DNA from: Mariprofundaceae bacterium | GTDB taxonomy: Bacteria > Pseudomonadota > Zetaproteobacteria > Mariprofundales > Mariprofundaceae | Length of the DNA stretch: 6,209 bases | Assembly (NCBI GenBank): GCA_030950965.1 | Contig: JAUZQP010000180.1 | Coordinates: 1 to 6,209 of the forward strand | Direction: 5' to 3' | Shown here: positions 1 to 6,209 of the stretch, in pieces | Layout: the number at the start of each line of letters is the position of its first letter | How positions within the stretch are numbered: position 1 is the first letter of the stretch | Position numbers and translations under genes: made by a program | Notes under the pieces: generated by a model | Seen by the model: only the letters and a program-made list of their open reading frames with translations | The model's database searches: none | What the model was told of the DNA's origin: nothing

Positions 1-1602
1 AGTTCACTGAATACTGAGCTCATCGCTCAAAAAACATTCACTGAAGAAACGCTCACAGCCTTTATCGCGAACTCTTTTGGCCGCCCTGTTGTTGATTTGA
101 CCAACGTTGACATCGCCCCCAACCTCACAAAAATATCCATCGATATTTTACGTAAGAATATTGCCATACCATTACGACGGCGTGGCAATGCCATCACCAT
201 GGCGATCAGCGATCCATACGATATGGATGCCTTGGACGAAATGGCATTTATTTGCGGCGGTCAAATTGATACGGTCATTGCCTCAGAAACAGCCATTTTA
301 AACAAGCTGGATGACATCGGTGGTGCTGGACAACAATTAGAAGATGTTATGGGTGAATTGGGCGCGAACGACATGGAAGTCGTGGACACCTCCGAGGGTG
401 CTATTGATGCCGCCAGCGTAGCTGCAGAAACAGAAACTGCCCCCGTTGTTAAACTGGTCAACCTTATTCTGCTTGATGCCATCAAACGCAATGCGTCGGA
501 TATTCATGTTGAGCCGTATGAAACCTTGGTGCGCGTACGTTACCGTATTGACGGTGTACTGCACGAAATTATGCGTCCACCCATGAAGATGCGCGATGCC
601 ATTGTTTCTCGCATTAAAATCCAAGCGCGCTTAGACATTGCGGAACGACGTGTGCCGCAAGATGGTCGTATCAAATTACGTCTATCGAAAGCTAAAACCG
701 TCGATTTTCGCGTTTCCGTCTTACCCACGCTATTTGGCGAGAAGGTAGTCATGCGTTTGCTTGATCCTTCCAACCTGCAATTGGATATGACCAAACTGGG
801 CTATGAAGCGGATGATTTGAAAAAATTCCAGGAGCAGATCCATCAACCGTACGGCATGGTGCTGGTCACCGGACCAACAGGTTCGGGTAAAACGGTTAGC
901 TTATATTCTGCGGTAGCAGAAATCAATCAACCGGGCGTGAATATTTGTACTGCTGAAGACCCTGTGGAGTTTAACTTCATGGGGATCAACCAAGTGAACG
1001 TGAATCCTGCCATCGGTATGGATTTTCCTGCTGCGCTGAAGTCATTCTTGCGCCAAGATCCAGATATTATTCTGATTGGTGAGATTCGCGATCACGATAC
1101 AGCGGCTATCGGTATCAAGGCCGCGCTAACAGGGCATTTGGTACTGGCGACCTTGCATACCAACGATGCACCCTCGACGATGACGCGACTGATTAACATG
1201 GGCATGGAGAGCTTCTTGGTCGGTTCGGCGGTCAACCTGGTGACTGCCCAACGGCTGGGGCGGCGTAATTGCAGCCAATGTAACGGCCCTACAGACATTC
1301 CCGCTGAAGCATTGATCGAAGCGGGTATTCCAGCCCAAGAGATTGGCACATTCCAACCCATGCAAGGCAAAGGTTGCAGTGTTTGTAATGGTACGGGCTA
1401 TAAAGGTCGCGTCGGTATTTACCAAGTCATGCCCGTCTACGAGGAAATTCGCGAAGCGGTATATGCAGGGAAAAACTCAGATGATATCAATGCTATTGCT
1501 GTCTCGTTAGGGGTCAAAACCTTGCGTATGTCAGCCTTAAATAAAGTACGCAGCGGTGATCTTTCGCTGGAAGAATGTTTACGTGTAACGGTGGGTGACT
1601 GA
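1..1602 (+). CDS. pilB: Type IV pilus assembly ATPase PilB (5' partial)
   Basis: PilB is the cytoplasmic hexameric ATPase that powers pilus extension by acting on the platform protein PilC. The frame is open from base 1, giving 533 visible residues. Counting from base 1, residues 1-110 resemble the T2SSE_N/MshEN-type N-terminal domain (PVVDL near 27-31, ALDEM near 77-81). The ATPase core follows, with Walker A GPTGSGKT at 291-298, an Asp box EDPVE at 319-323, Walker B ending in GEIRD at 360-364 (catalytic Glu 361) and a His box at about 377-388 with LHTND. A zinc tetracysteine follows as CSQC (424-427) and CSVC (459-462). The true start lies upstream. A TTG at 97 could be read as a start but sits inside the conserved N-terminal domain. 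PilB is usually about 560-575 residues, so roughly 30-45 are missing. PilT is excluded because it lacks this N-terminal domain and the tetracysteine. GspE is possible by family, but the neighbours favour PilB. All key residues are intact. Confidence 0.95.
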   Translation, partial: SSLNTELIAQKTFTEETLTAFIANSFGRPVVDLTNVDIAPNLTKISIDILRKNIAIPLRRRGNAITMAISDPYDMDALDEMAFICGGQIDTVIASETAILNKLDDIGGAGQQLEDVMGELGANDMEVVDTSEGAIDAASVAAETETAPVVKLVNLILLDAIKRNASDIHVEPYETLVRVRYRIDGVLHEIMRPPMKMRDAIVSRIKIQARLDIAERRVPQDGRIKLRLSKAKTVDFRVSVLPTLFGEKVVMRLLDPSNLQLDMTKLGYEADDLKKFQEQIHQPYGMVLVTGPTGSGKTVSLYSAVAEINQPGVNICTAEDPVEFNFMGINQVNVNPAIGMDFPAALKSFLRQDPDIILIGEIRDHDTAAIGIKAALTGHLVLATLHTNDAPSTMTRLINMGMESFLVGSAVNLVTAQRLGRRNCSQCNGPTDIPAEALIEAGIPAQEIGTFQPMQGKGCSVCNGTGYKGRVGIYQVMPVYEEIREAVYAGKNSDDINAIAVSLGVKTLRMSALNKVRSGDLSLEECLRVTVGD

Positions 1603-2795
1603 TGGCAATTTTCGTATGGGAAGCAAAGAGCAAAGACGGCACTAAAAAAAGTGGCGAAATTGAAGCGGACAATAAATTCATTGTTCAATCATCACTGCGG
1701 CGGCAAAAATTACTTGAAATAAAAGTCAAGAAAAAGCCTATGGAAATCGTTATATTTGCTGAAAAGGTAGACGAAAAAGATATTTCCATCTTCTTTCGCC
1801 AGCTTTCCACCATGATTAACGCAGGTTTACCCTTGGTTCAATGCTTCGAGATGTCCGAAAAAGGCACGGATAAAAAAGCTCTCATTGATTTATTGCGTAA
1901 CGTGCGCGAAGAGCTCGAAGGCGGCACGCCGATGGGCGAAAGTCTGCGCAAATTCCCCAAGGATTTTGATCGCCTGACCTGTGCCTTGGTCGAAGCAGGC
2001 GAACAAGGTGGTATTTTGGATACCATTTTATTGCGCCTCTGTGCCTACAAAGAAAAAGCTATCGCACTCAAAGCTAAAATTAAATCTGCTATGGTTTACC
2101 CACTTTCAATCATGGTGATCGCTTTTGTCGTAACATCCATTTTGATGATTTTCGTGATCCCTGTTTTTGGTGAAATGTTCTCCAGTATGGACAAAGAGCT
2201 ACCCATGCCTACTCAGGTCACCATGATTATATCTAACTACTTTGTGGACTATTGGTACCTCGTCGTCGGTGCTCCTATTGCCTTGGTGCAGGGGATCAAA
2301 GCTATTTACAAAACACCGCAAGGTCATATTCAGCTTGATAACCTCTTACTCAACCTCCCCGTGTTAGGCGATGTATTACGTAAAGGTGCAGTAGCCCGCT
2401 TCTGCCGTACCTTTGCGACACTTTCTTCAGCGGGAGTACCGATTTTAGAATCACTGGATACGGTAGCCGAAACTTCGGGGAATATCATCATTGAAAATGT
2501 TATTTTGTCCTGTAAAGAGTCCATCAGCCAAGGGCAGACACTAACGGGTCCGCTAGAAGACAGTGGCTTGTTCCCTATCATGGTCACGCAAATGATTTCC
2601 ATCGGTGAACAAACGGGTACACTGGAAGATATGCTCAGCAAAATCGCTGACTTCTACGAAGAGGAGGTCGATACAGCGGTGAATGGTATGACAGCTTTGA
2701 TGGAGCCGCTCATCATGGCGTTCCTCGGTGTCATTATTGGTGGCTTGGTGATTTCGATGTACTTGCCTATTTTCAGCATGGCTGGGGGTCTTTAA
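1602..2795 (+). CDS. pilC: Type IV pilus inner-membrane platform protein PilC
   Basis: PilC is the GspF-family polytopic protein that links the PilB motor to pilin assembly in the inner membrane. At 397 residues it has about the usual family length and looks complete. The short N-terminal FVWEAKSKDG motif is typical of PilC. There are two repeated GspF domains: residues about 62-185 (FFRQLSTMINAGLPL at 64-78, EAGEQGG at 131-137) and about 265-388 (FCRTFATLSSAGVP at 267-280, IGEQTGTLE at 334-342). Hydrophobic segments lie near 165-190, 208-232 and 365-390, the last with the characteristic MEPL...IGGLVISMYLPIF. The ATG start overlaps the pilB stop by one base (TGATG), which points to translational coupling; only a weak G-rich stretch (about 1590-1598) precedes it. 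The gene ends with two stop codons in tandem (TAATAG). It could be GspF of a type II secretion system by family alone, but PilS, PilR and PilD next door argue for the pilus. Confidence 0.95.
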   Translation: MAIFVWEAKSKDGTKKSGEIEADNKFIVQSSLRRQKLLEIKVKKKPMEIVIFAEKVDEKDISIFFRQLSTMINAGLPLVQCFEMSEKGTDKKALIDLLRNVREELEGGTPMGESLRKFPKDFDRLTCALVEAGEQGGILDTILLRLCAYKEKAIALKAKIKSAMVYPLSIMVIAFVVTSILMIFVIPVFGEMFSSMDKELPMPTQVTMIISNYFVDYWYLVVGAPIALVQGIKAIYKTPQGHIQLDNLLLNLPVLGDVLRKGAVARFCRTFATLSSAGVPILESLDTVAETSGNIIIENVILSCKESISQGQTLTGPLEDSGLFPIMVTQMISIGEQTGTLEDMLSKIADFYEEEVDTAVNGMTALMEPLIMAFLGVIIGGLVISMYLPIFSMAGGL

Positions 2796-2805
2796 TAGCA
2801 CCCTT

Positions 2806-4410
2806 ATGAACACACACACACCCTCGCAAATACTCCGCTTATTGCTGTTTCGCAGTGTTGCGATGTTTGCCGTATTAGCCATTGCTTTATGGGTTTACCT
2901 ACCCTCGGCAACCGCTATTCAACGACAAGGGTTATTCTACCTATGTGGGCTGGCCGTGATCTTCAGTGCTACGCAGGGCATTATTATCTGGCGTAAGATG
3001 AGCCTCACGGCACAGCTATTGTGTCAATTTGGTATGGATGCATTACTTATTTCATTGTTGGTATTTGTTACGGGGGGCTTTCATAGCCCCTTTGTATTGC
3101 TCTTTGGTTTGGTGATTGTTGCCAATGGCATTCATGCCCATAGCTTGTCGGTAGCGGTGGTCTCCGTTGCTGCATGCATCGGCTATTTAGTCGCCGTTCA
3201 CACCTACAGTTGGGTACACCACGAAGTTCTCCCCGAAGAAGCCACGCTGCAGCTACTCTTACAAGTCTCTATCTTACTGCTGGTTGGTGGCATTATGGCT
3301 GCTTTGGCACGACGGCATGTGGGCCTAACGCGAGAAAGTGATCGTGTCGTACGGCAGCATGAAAACCTTCAGCGTATGCATCATCAAGTCATGTCGTCGA
3401 TGTCCGAAGGCATGATTGTACTGGATCGTTTTTTTAATATTCAAGACTACAACGAGGCAGCTCATCAGCTACTTCAGACAAGAGAAGTGATCGGTCAATC
3501 GGTATTCAGCGTTTCCATCTTACCTGCGGCTTTATTGAATTTTTTTCAACAGGGAAAAGATCTGAAATTTCAATGCGAGTGGCTGCAAGACGAGCGAACA
3601 TATCTGGTGCAAGCGGGGCGCCTGCCCGAAAATGGCAACCTCGCCTGCTGGCTGCTTACCTTTGTGGATGTCAGCGATATGAAGTCGTTAGAAAAGCAAC
3701 TCATGGAACACAACAAACTGGCTGCTATGGGGCGAATGGCAGCTATGCTGGCGCATGAGTTGCGCAACCCCATGCACACCATGAGTCATGCCGTTGATTT
3801 GTTGGACAAGGTATCAGCACCCCAGCAGCAGCAAATTCAACGCATTGTACACGAAGAAATTTTACGTTTAAATCGTTTGATCTCTGACATGCTCAATTAT
3901 ACACGTCCCTTAGAGCCCAAGCCTGAGCCTTGTACACCCGCAGCTATTATTGCTGCATCTTTGGCGCAAGAAGATGTGAATGCACACCATCAAGTCACCG
4001 TCGATTGTTCTGTGAACAGCATGCAAGAAGACCCCAATCATTTGCGTTTGGTGTTTGATAATTTACTACGCAATGCCCTGCAAGCCAGCCCTGAACCAGC
4101 TACCGTAACCATTCACTGCTATGCCTGTAGCGACCATGAAGGCTGGCGCGTGCAGGTGGTTGATCATGGTGCTGGCATACCTGAATCCATCCGTGCTACC
4201 GTATTTGAACCCTTTGCCAGCGAATCAAGTGGTGGCACGGGTTTAGGCTTGGCGACCGTATGGCAAGTTTGTCGTGCAAACCAATGGCAATTGCGTCATC
4301 ATCGCCAAGATGATTGCACCTTTTTCACCATTGAGCATAGCCCCGATCATGCCGAGCAAGGGGAGGGATTTATCTTGACGACAGAGGTTCCGGTGATGTC
4401 CCATGGCTGA
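2806..4410 (+). CDS. pilS: Two-component sensor histidine kinase PilS
   Basis: This is a 534-residue membrane histidine kinase, probably PilS, the partner of the downstream PilR. About six hydrophobic segments fill residues 11-168 (near 11-31, 43-62, 72-89, 93-110, 113-133 and 148-168). A PAS-like domain covers about 188-290, and I see no HAMP. HisKA has the H box AHELRNP with phosphoacceptor His317. The HATPase_c domain has the N box DNLLRNALQAS (Asn423), G1 DHGAGIP (453-459), an F-box FEPF (467-470) and G2 GGTGLGL (476-482). The segment VCRANQWQL (488-496) and the following CTFF resemble the PilS-type ending (C-ANQ-xL) rather than the common EAHGG ending. The N-terminal VTGG-SPF motif (88-96) also fits PilS. 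The ATG lies 10 bases after pilC with no clear Shine-Dalgarno; the next ATG (codon 20) would cut into the first TM helix. In studied species PilS senses pilin in the membrane and phosphorylates PilR. It overlaps pilR by 8 bases. Confidence 0.88.
   Translation: MNTHTPSQILRLLLFRSVAMFAVLAIALWVYLPSATAIQRQGLFYLCGLAVIFSATQGIIIWRKMSLTAQLLCQFGMDALLISLLVFVTGGFHSPFVLLFGLVIVANGIHAHSLSVAVVSVAACIGYLVAVHTYSWVHHEVLPEEATLQLLLQVSILLLVGGIMAALARRHVGLTRESDRVVRQHENLQRMHHQVMSSMSEGMIVLDRFFNIQDYNEAAHQLLQTREVIGQSVFSVSILPAALLNFFQQGKDLKFQCEWLQDERTYLVQAGRLPENGNLACWLLTFVDVSDMKSLEKQLMEHNKLAAMGRMAAMLAHELRNPMHTMSHAVDLLDKVSAPQQQQIQRIVHEEILRLNRLISDMLNYTRPLEPKPEPCTPAAIIAASLAQEDVNAHHQVTVDCSVNSMQEDPNHLRLVFDNLLRNALQASPEPATVTIHCYACSDHEGWRVQVVDHGAGIPESIRATVFEPFASESSGGTGLGLATVWQVCRANQWQLRHHRQDDCTFFTIEHSPDHAEQGEGFILTTEVPVMSHG
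2810..2821 (+). repeat. (AC)6 dinucleotide tract at the pilS start
   Basis: Six uninterrupted AC units begin within codon 2 of pilS and end within codon 6 (residues N-T-H-T-P). Gain or loss of one unit would shift the kinase out of frame. The tract is short for a phase-variable repeat, so switching is only a possibility. It may simply keep the mRNA unstructured near a start that has no clear Shine-Dalgarno sequence. Confidence 0.85.
3074..3090 (+). other. Perfect GC-rich hairpin inside pilS
   Basis: GGGGCT and AGCCCC form a perfect 6-bp stem around the 5-base loop TTCAT, followed by TTTGTATT. It resembles a weak intrinsic terminator but lacks a full U tract and lies within the conserved VTGG-HSPF coding stretch of pilS, so it may only reflect codon choice. 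Confidence 0.45.
4392..4396 (+). promoter_or_regulatory. Ribosome binding site of pilR inside pilS
   Basis: GGTGA lies 6 bases before the pilR ATG at 4403 and is embedded in the last codons of pilS. It supports this start and, with the 8-base ATGGCTGA overlap (4403-4410), suggests that ribosomes finishing the kinase reinitiate on the regulator. The nearby ATG at 4396 is in the pilS frame, not the pilR frame. Confidence 0.6.
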
Positions 4411-5749
4411 TATTTTATTAGTGGAAGACGAAGTGAATGCCCGCCAAGTACTTAGCATGGGGCTGGAGACGCAAGGGCATCGCATACATACATGCGCAGG
4501 GCCTGACGAAGCGCGACTTGCCCTGAAGCAACAAGCATTTGATTTGGTACTCACCGATTTACGCATGGAGGGACGCGATGCTGGTCTAGAAGTGGTCAGT
4601 ATGGCAGCAGCCAGCCAACCACGACCGAAGATTCTGTTAATCACCGCCTATGCCAGCACAGAAACTGCCGTCGATGCCATGCGTTTGGGGGCGTTTGATT
4701 ACCTCACCAAGCCGGTGTCTATGGATGAATTGCACGAGGCAGTGGAACGCGCCTTGCATAGCGAACAGGCGAGCCATGATAGCGACGATGAGGTCATAGC
4801 GTCATCGCATGATGGTTTATTGATTGGCACATCTCCTGTGATGCAGCGTGTGCGCGAACGTTTGCAGCGTGCAGCCAAGCGTGACTTCACGGTGCTCATT
4901 ACGGGTGAATCAGGCACAGGTAAAGAGGTAGCAGCTCGCTTTGTCCATCTTCATTCACCGCGTAGTGAGCAAGCTTTTATCCCTGTGCATTGCGCTGCCA
5001 TCCCCGAAGGTTTGTTTGAATCAGAGTTGTTTGGTCATTGCAAAGGTGCGTTCACCAGTGCCGATGCCGACCGTAAAGGCTTGGTGGAAGCAGCCAACGG
5101 CGGCACGCTATTCTTGGATGAAATCGGTGAAATGCCGCTAAATATTCAGGTGAAATTATTACGCTTATTGCAAGAACACAGCTTCCGCCGCGTCGGTGAA
5201 GACTGCGAGCGTCATGCTAACGTGCGTATTTTAGCGGCAACCAATCGGGATTTGATTGCTGAAGTGCGCGATGGCATTTTTCGGGAAGATTTATTTTACC
5301 GTCTTAATGTTGTACCTGTTCACATGCCATCATTGCGCCAGCGACGTGAAGATATACCGCTATTGATTACGGCTTTATTGCAACGCATGGGTGAAACCAT
5401 CACCGTCGATGACGAAACCATAGCGCAACTGGCAGAATTACCGCTCAAAGGTAATGTGCGCGAACTGGAAAACCTGTTGCAACGCTTACTCGCCTTATCG
5501 GACGGCGACTCCTTGGACATCTCGATTCTGGATGATTTTGACGACATTCACCCTGAAAAAGAGACAAACCTTGAAGCGGTATCGCTGGGCAATGGTAATT
5601 TGGATGATGCGCTCGAAGGGGTAGAGCGTCGTTTAATTGAGCAAGCGATGGAACGCACCAAGCAAAATGCGACATTGGCAGCCAAAGAGCTGGGTATCAC
5701 GTTTCGCTCCATTCGCTACCGCTTGAAAAAATTAGGTATAAAGGATTAA
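4403..5749 (+). CDS. pilR: NtrC-family sigma-54-dependent response regulator PilR
   Basis: This 448-residue regulator has the full NtrC layout. The receiver covers 1-118 (acidic pocket Glu8/Asp9, phosphoacceptor Asp52, Thr81, Lys103). After a short polar linker the AAA+ domain spans about 139-370, with Walker A GESGTGKE (168-175), a GAFTGA-loop variant GAFTSA (215-220), Walker B LFLDE (236-240), sensor I ILAATNRD (276-283), arginines R294 and R300 in the FREDLFYR finger region, and GNVREL (350-355) at sensor II. A Fis-type helix-turn-helix ends the protein (about 404-446). Its last part, ITFRSIRYRLKKLGI, closely matches the PilR ending as I know it. PilR normally activates the major pilin gene with sigma-54 RNA polymerase. 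The start overlaps the last 8 bases of pilS and has a GGTGA ribosome site, so it is translated with its kinase. The oddities are GAFTSA, a one-residue insertion after Asp52, and Lys where PGNVREL usually has Pro. NtrC or another family member cannot be fully excluded, but the pilus genes on both sides make PilR likely. Confidence 0.9.
   Translation: MADILLVEDEVNARQVLSMGLETQGHRIHTCAGPDEARLALKQQAFDLVLTDLRMEGRDAGLEVVSMAAASQPRPKILLITAYASTETAVDAMRLGAFDYLTKPVSMDELHEAVERALHSEQASHDSDDEVIASSHDGLLIGTSPVMQRVRERLQRAAKRDFTVLITGESGTGKEVAARFVHLHSPRSEQAFIPVHCAAIPEGLFESELFGHCKGAFTSADADRKGLVEAANGGTLFLDEIGEMPLNIQVKLLRLLQEHSFRRVGEDCERHANVRILAATNRDLIAEVRDGIFREDLFYRLNVVPVHMPSLRQRREDIPLLITALLQRMGETITVDDETIAQLAELPLKGNVRELENLLQRLLALSDGDSLDISILDDFDDIHPEKETNLEAVSLGNGNLDDALEGVERRLIEQAMERTKQNATLAAKELGITFRSIRYRLKKLGIKD
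5740..5745 (+). promoter_or_regulatory. Ribosome binding site of pilD, supporting the GTG start
   Basis: AAAGGA lies 6 bases before the GTG at 5752 and overlaps the last codons of pilR. It is the best Shine-Dalgarno match among the gene starts visible here, and it decides in favour of GTG as the pilD start even though the codon is not ATG. Confidence 0.7.
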
Positions 5750-5751
5750 AC

Positions 5752-6209
5752 GTGGTTGCTACGCTGAGTTTTATTGCCCTTGCAGCACTGGTTGGCTTGA
5801 TGGTCGGCAGCTTTTGCAATGTCTGTGTGTACCGTATTCCACGCGGCGAATCTGTCGCTTGGCCAGGTAGTCACTGCCCGAACTGCCAACATACCATTGC
5901 ATGGTACGACAATATCCCCCTGCTATCGTGGGCGTGGTTGGGTGGATCCTGCCGTCATTGCAGCCAAGCCATTGCTATACGTTACCCCGCGTTAGAAGCC
6001 GTAGTTGCCATCAGTTGGGGCTATTTAACGTGGGTGATTGGTCCATCGCCAGTATTATTACAAGCGGTCGTACTCATGACGCTGTTGTGGGTGTTAACCC
6101 TGATTGACCTAGAAACCATGTTTCTGCCCGATGTACTCACCCTGCCAGGCATTGCCATCGGTTTAGGCTTTGCTGCGTGGCTGGGCTACTTTACCGACGC
6201 GCTGATCGG
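5752..6209 (+). CDS. pilD: Prepilin peptidase / N-methyltransferase PilD (3' partial)
   Basis: PilD is the inner-membrane aspartic peptidase that removes the leader of type IV prepilins (and of type II pseudopilins where present) and methylates the new N-terminus. The first 152 codons are in the window. A hydrophobic helix (about 3-24) leads into GSFCNVCVYRIPRGE, the family's GSF-NV--YR-P signature. The cytoplasmic zinc domain follows with CPNC (42-45) and CRHC (67-70), then RYPALE (77-82). After a further TM segment comes LIDLE...LPDVLTLP (117-132), with the first catalytic aspartate most likely Asp119. The second catalytic site (GxGD) would lie beyond the window. The start is GTG, two bases after the pilR stop, chosen because AAAGGA lies 6 bases upstream and because the signature then falls at its usual distance from the N-terminus. 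A later in-frame start (codons 16-17) would remove the first helix. GspO, XcpA or PilD are the same family; the pilus context favours PilD. Confidence 0.94.
   Translation, partial: MVATLSFIALAALVGLMVGSFCNVCVYRIPRGESVAWPGSHCPNCQHTIAWYDNIPLLSWAWLGGSCRHCSQAIAIRYPALEAVVAISWGYLTWVIGPSPVLLQAVVLMTLLWVLTLIDLETMFLPDVLTLPGIAIGLGFAAWLGYFTDALI

Noticed and set aside
1092..1425. Two overlapping antisense open frames within pilB
   Set aside because: They are opposite the conserved His-box and tetracysteine coding region, overlap each other in different frames and have no recognisable domain.
97..1602. TTG at 97 as the start of pilB
   Set aside because: The frame is open back to base 1 and codes for conserved N-terminal domain sequence (SFGRPVVDL just before the TTG), so the gene starts upstream of the window.
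1644..1650. A7 run in pilC as a programmed frameshift site
   Set aside because: In the pilC frame it is read as AAA AAA AGT, which is not in the X-XXY-YYZ phase, and no alternative product or stimulating structure is evident.
1653..1668. GG-N10-GC spacing resembling a sigma-54 -24/-12 promoter in pilC
   Set aside because: Only the two dinucleotides fit. The flanking consensus (TGGCAC...TTGC) is not met, and such matches are expected by chance.
2796..2805. Possible terminator or promoter in the pilC-pilS gap
   Set aside because: The gap is only 10 bases, with no inverted repeat, U tract or promoter-like hexamers.
3822..3840. CAG-rich stretch in pilS
   Set aside because: It gives a short glutamine run in a HisKA helix region (QQQQ). 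It is too short to count as a repeat feature.
4243..4644. 133-codon antisense open frame across the pilS/pilR junction
   Set aside because: It lies wholly opposite two well-supported genes, its translation resembles no family I know, and its composition is what a shadow of the coding strand gives.
5901..6107. 68-codon forward open frame inside pilD
   Set aside because: It is out of frame with the zinc-domain and catalytic-motif coding sequence of pilD and has no domain of its own.

Overview
The window holds five genes of a type IV pilus (T4P) cluster, all on the + strand and packed almost without gaps: pilB (5' end cut off by the window edge), pilC, pilS, pilR and pilD (3' end cut off). The proteins are of the type found in Proteobacteria. 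The sensor kinase and regulator carry PilS- and PilR-like C-terminal signatures, and the peptidase has the tetracysteine domain of PilD. The G+C content looks close to one half by eye (not counted). No rRNA, tRNA or marker gene is present to fix the taxon, so anything narrower than 'proteobacterium-like' would be a guess.

Layout: 1-1602 is pilB, the hexameric assembly ATPase, already in frame at base 1. 1602-2795 is pilC, the inner-membrane platform protein, which shares one base with the pilB stop (TGATG). After 10 bases, 2806-4410 is pilS, a six-TM PAS sensor histidine kinase. 4403-5749 is pilR, an NtrC-family response regulator, overlapping pilS by 8 bases. After 2 bases, 5752-6209 is pilD, the prepilin peptidase, starting with GTG behind a good Shine-Dalgarno sequence. 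There is no non-coding stretch longer than 10 bases, and I see no promoter, convincing terminator, mobile element, CRISPR or RNA gene. The five genes look like one transcription unit that begins upstream and continues downstream.

How they work together: PilD removes the leader peptide from prepilins and N-methylates them. PilB hydrolyses ATP on the cytoplasmic side and, through PilC, drives polymerisation of pilin from the inner membrane. PilS and PilR control pilin gene expression with sigma-54 RNA polymerase in well-studied species. No pilin gene lies in the window.

The machinery is conventional and I do not see an undescribed system. The points worth a second look are the placement of pilSR between pilC and pilD, several departures from consensus in PilR (GAFTSA instead of GAFTGA, a receiver-loop insertion, a lysine in place of the proline before GNVREL), an (AC)6 tract just after the pilS start, a compact GC hairpin inside pilS, and an extra CxxC in PilD.
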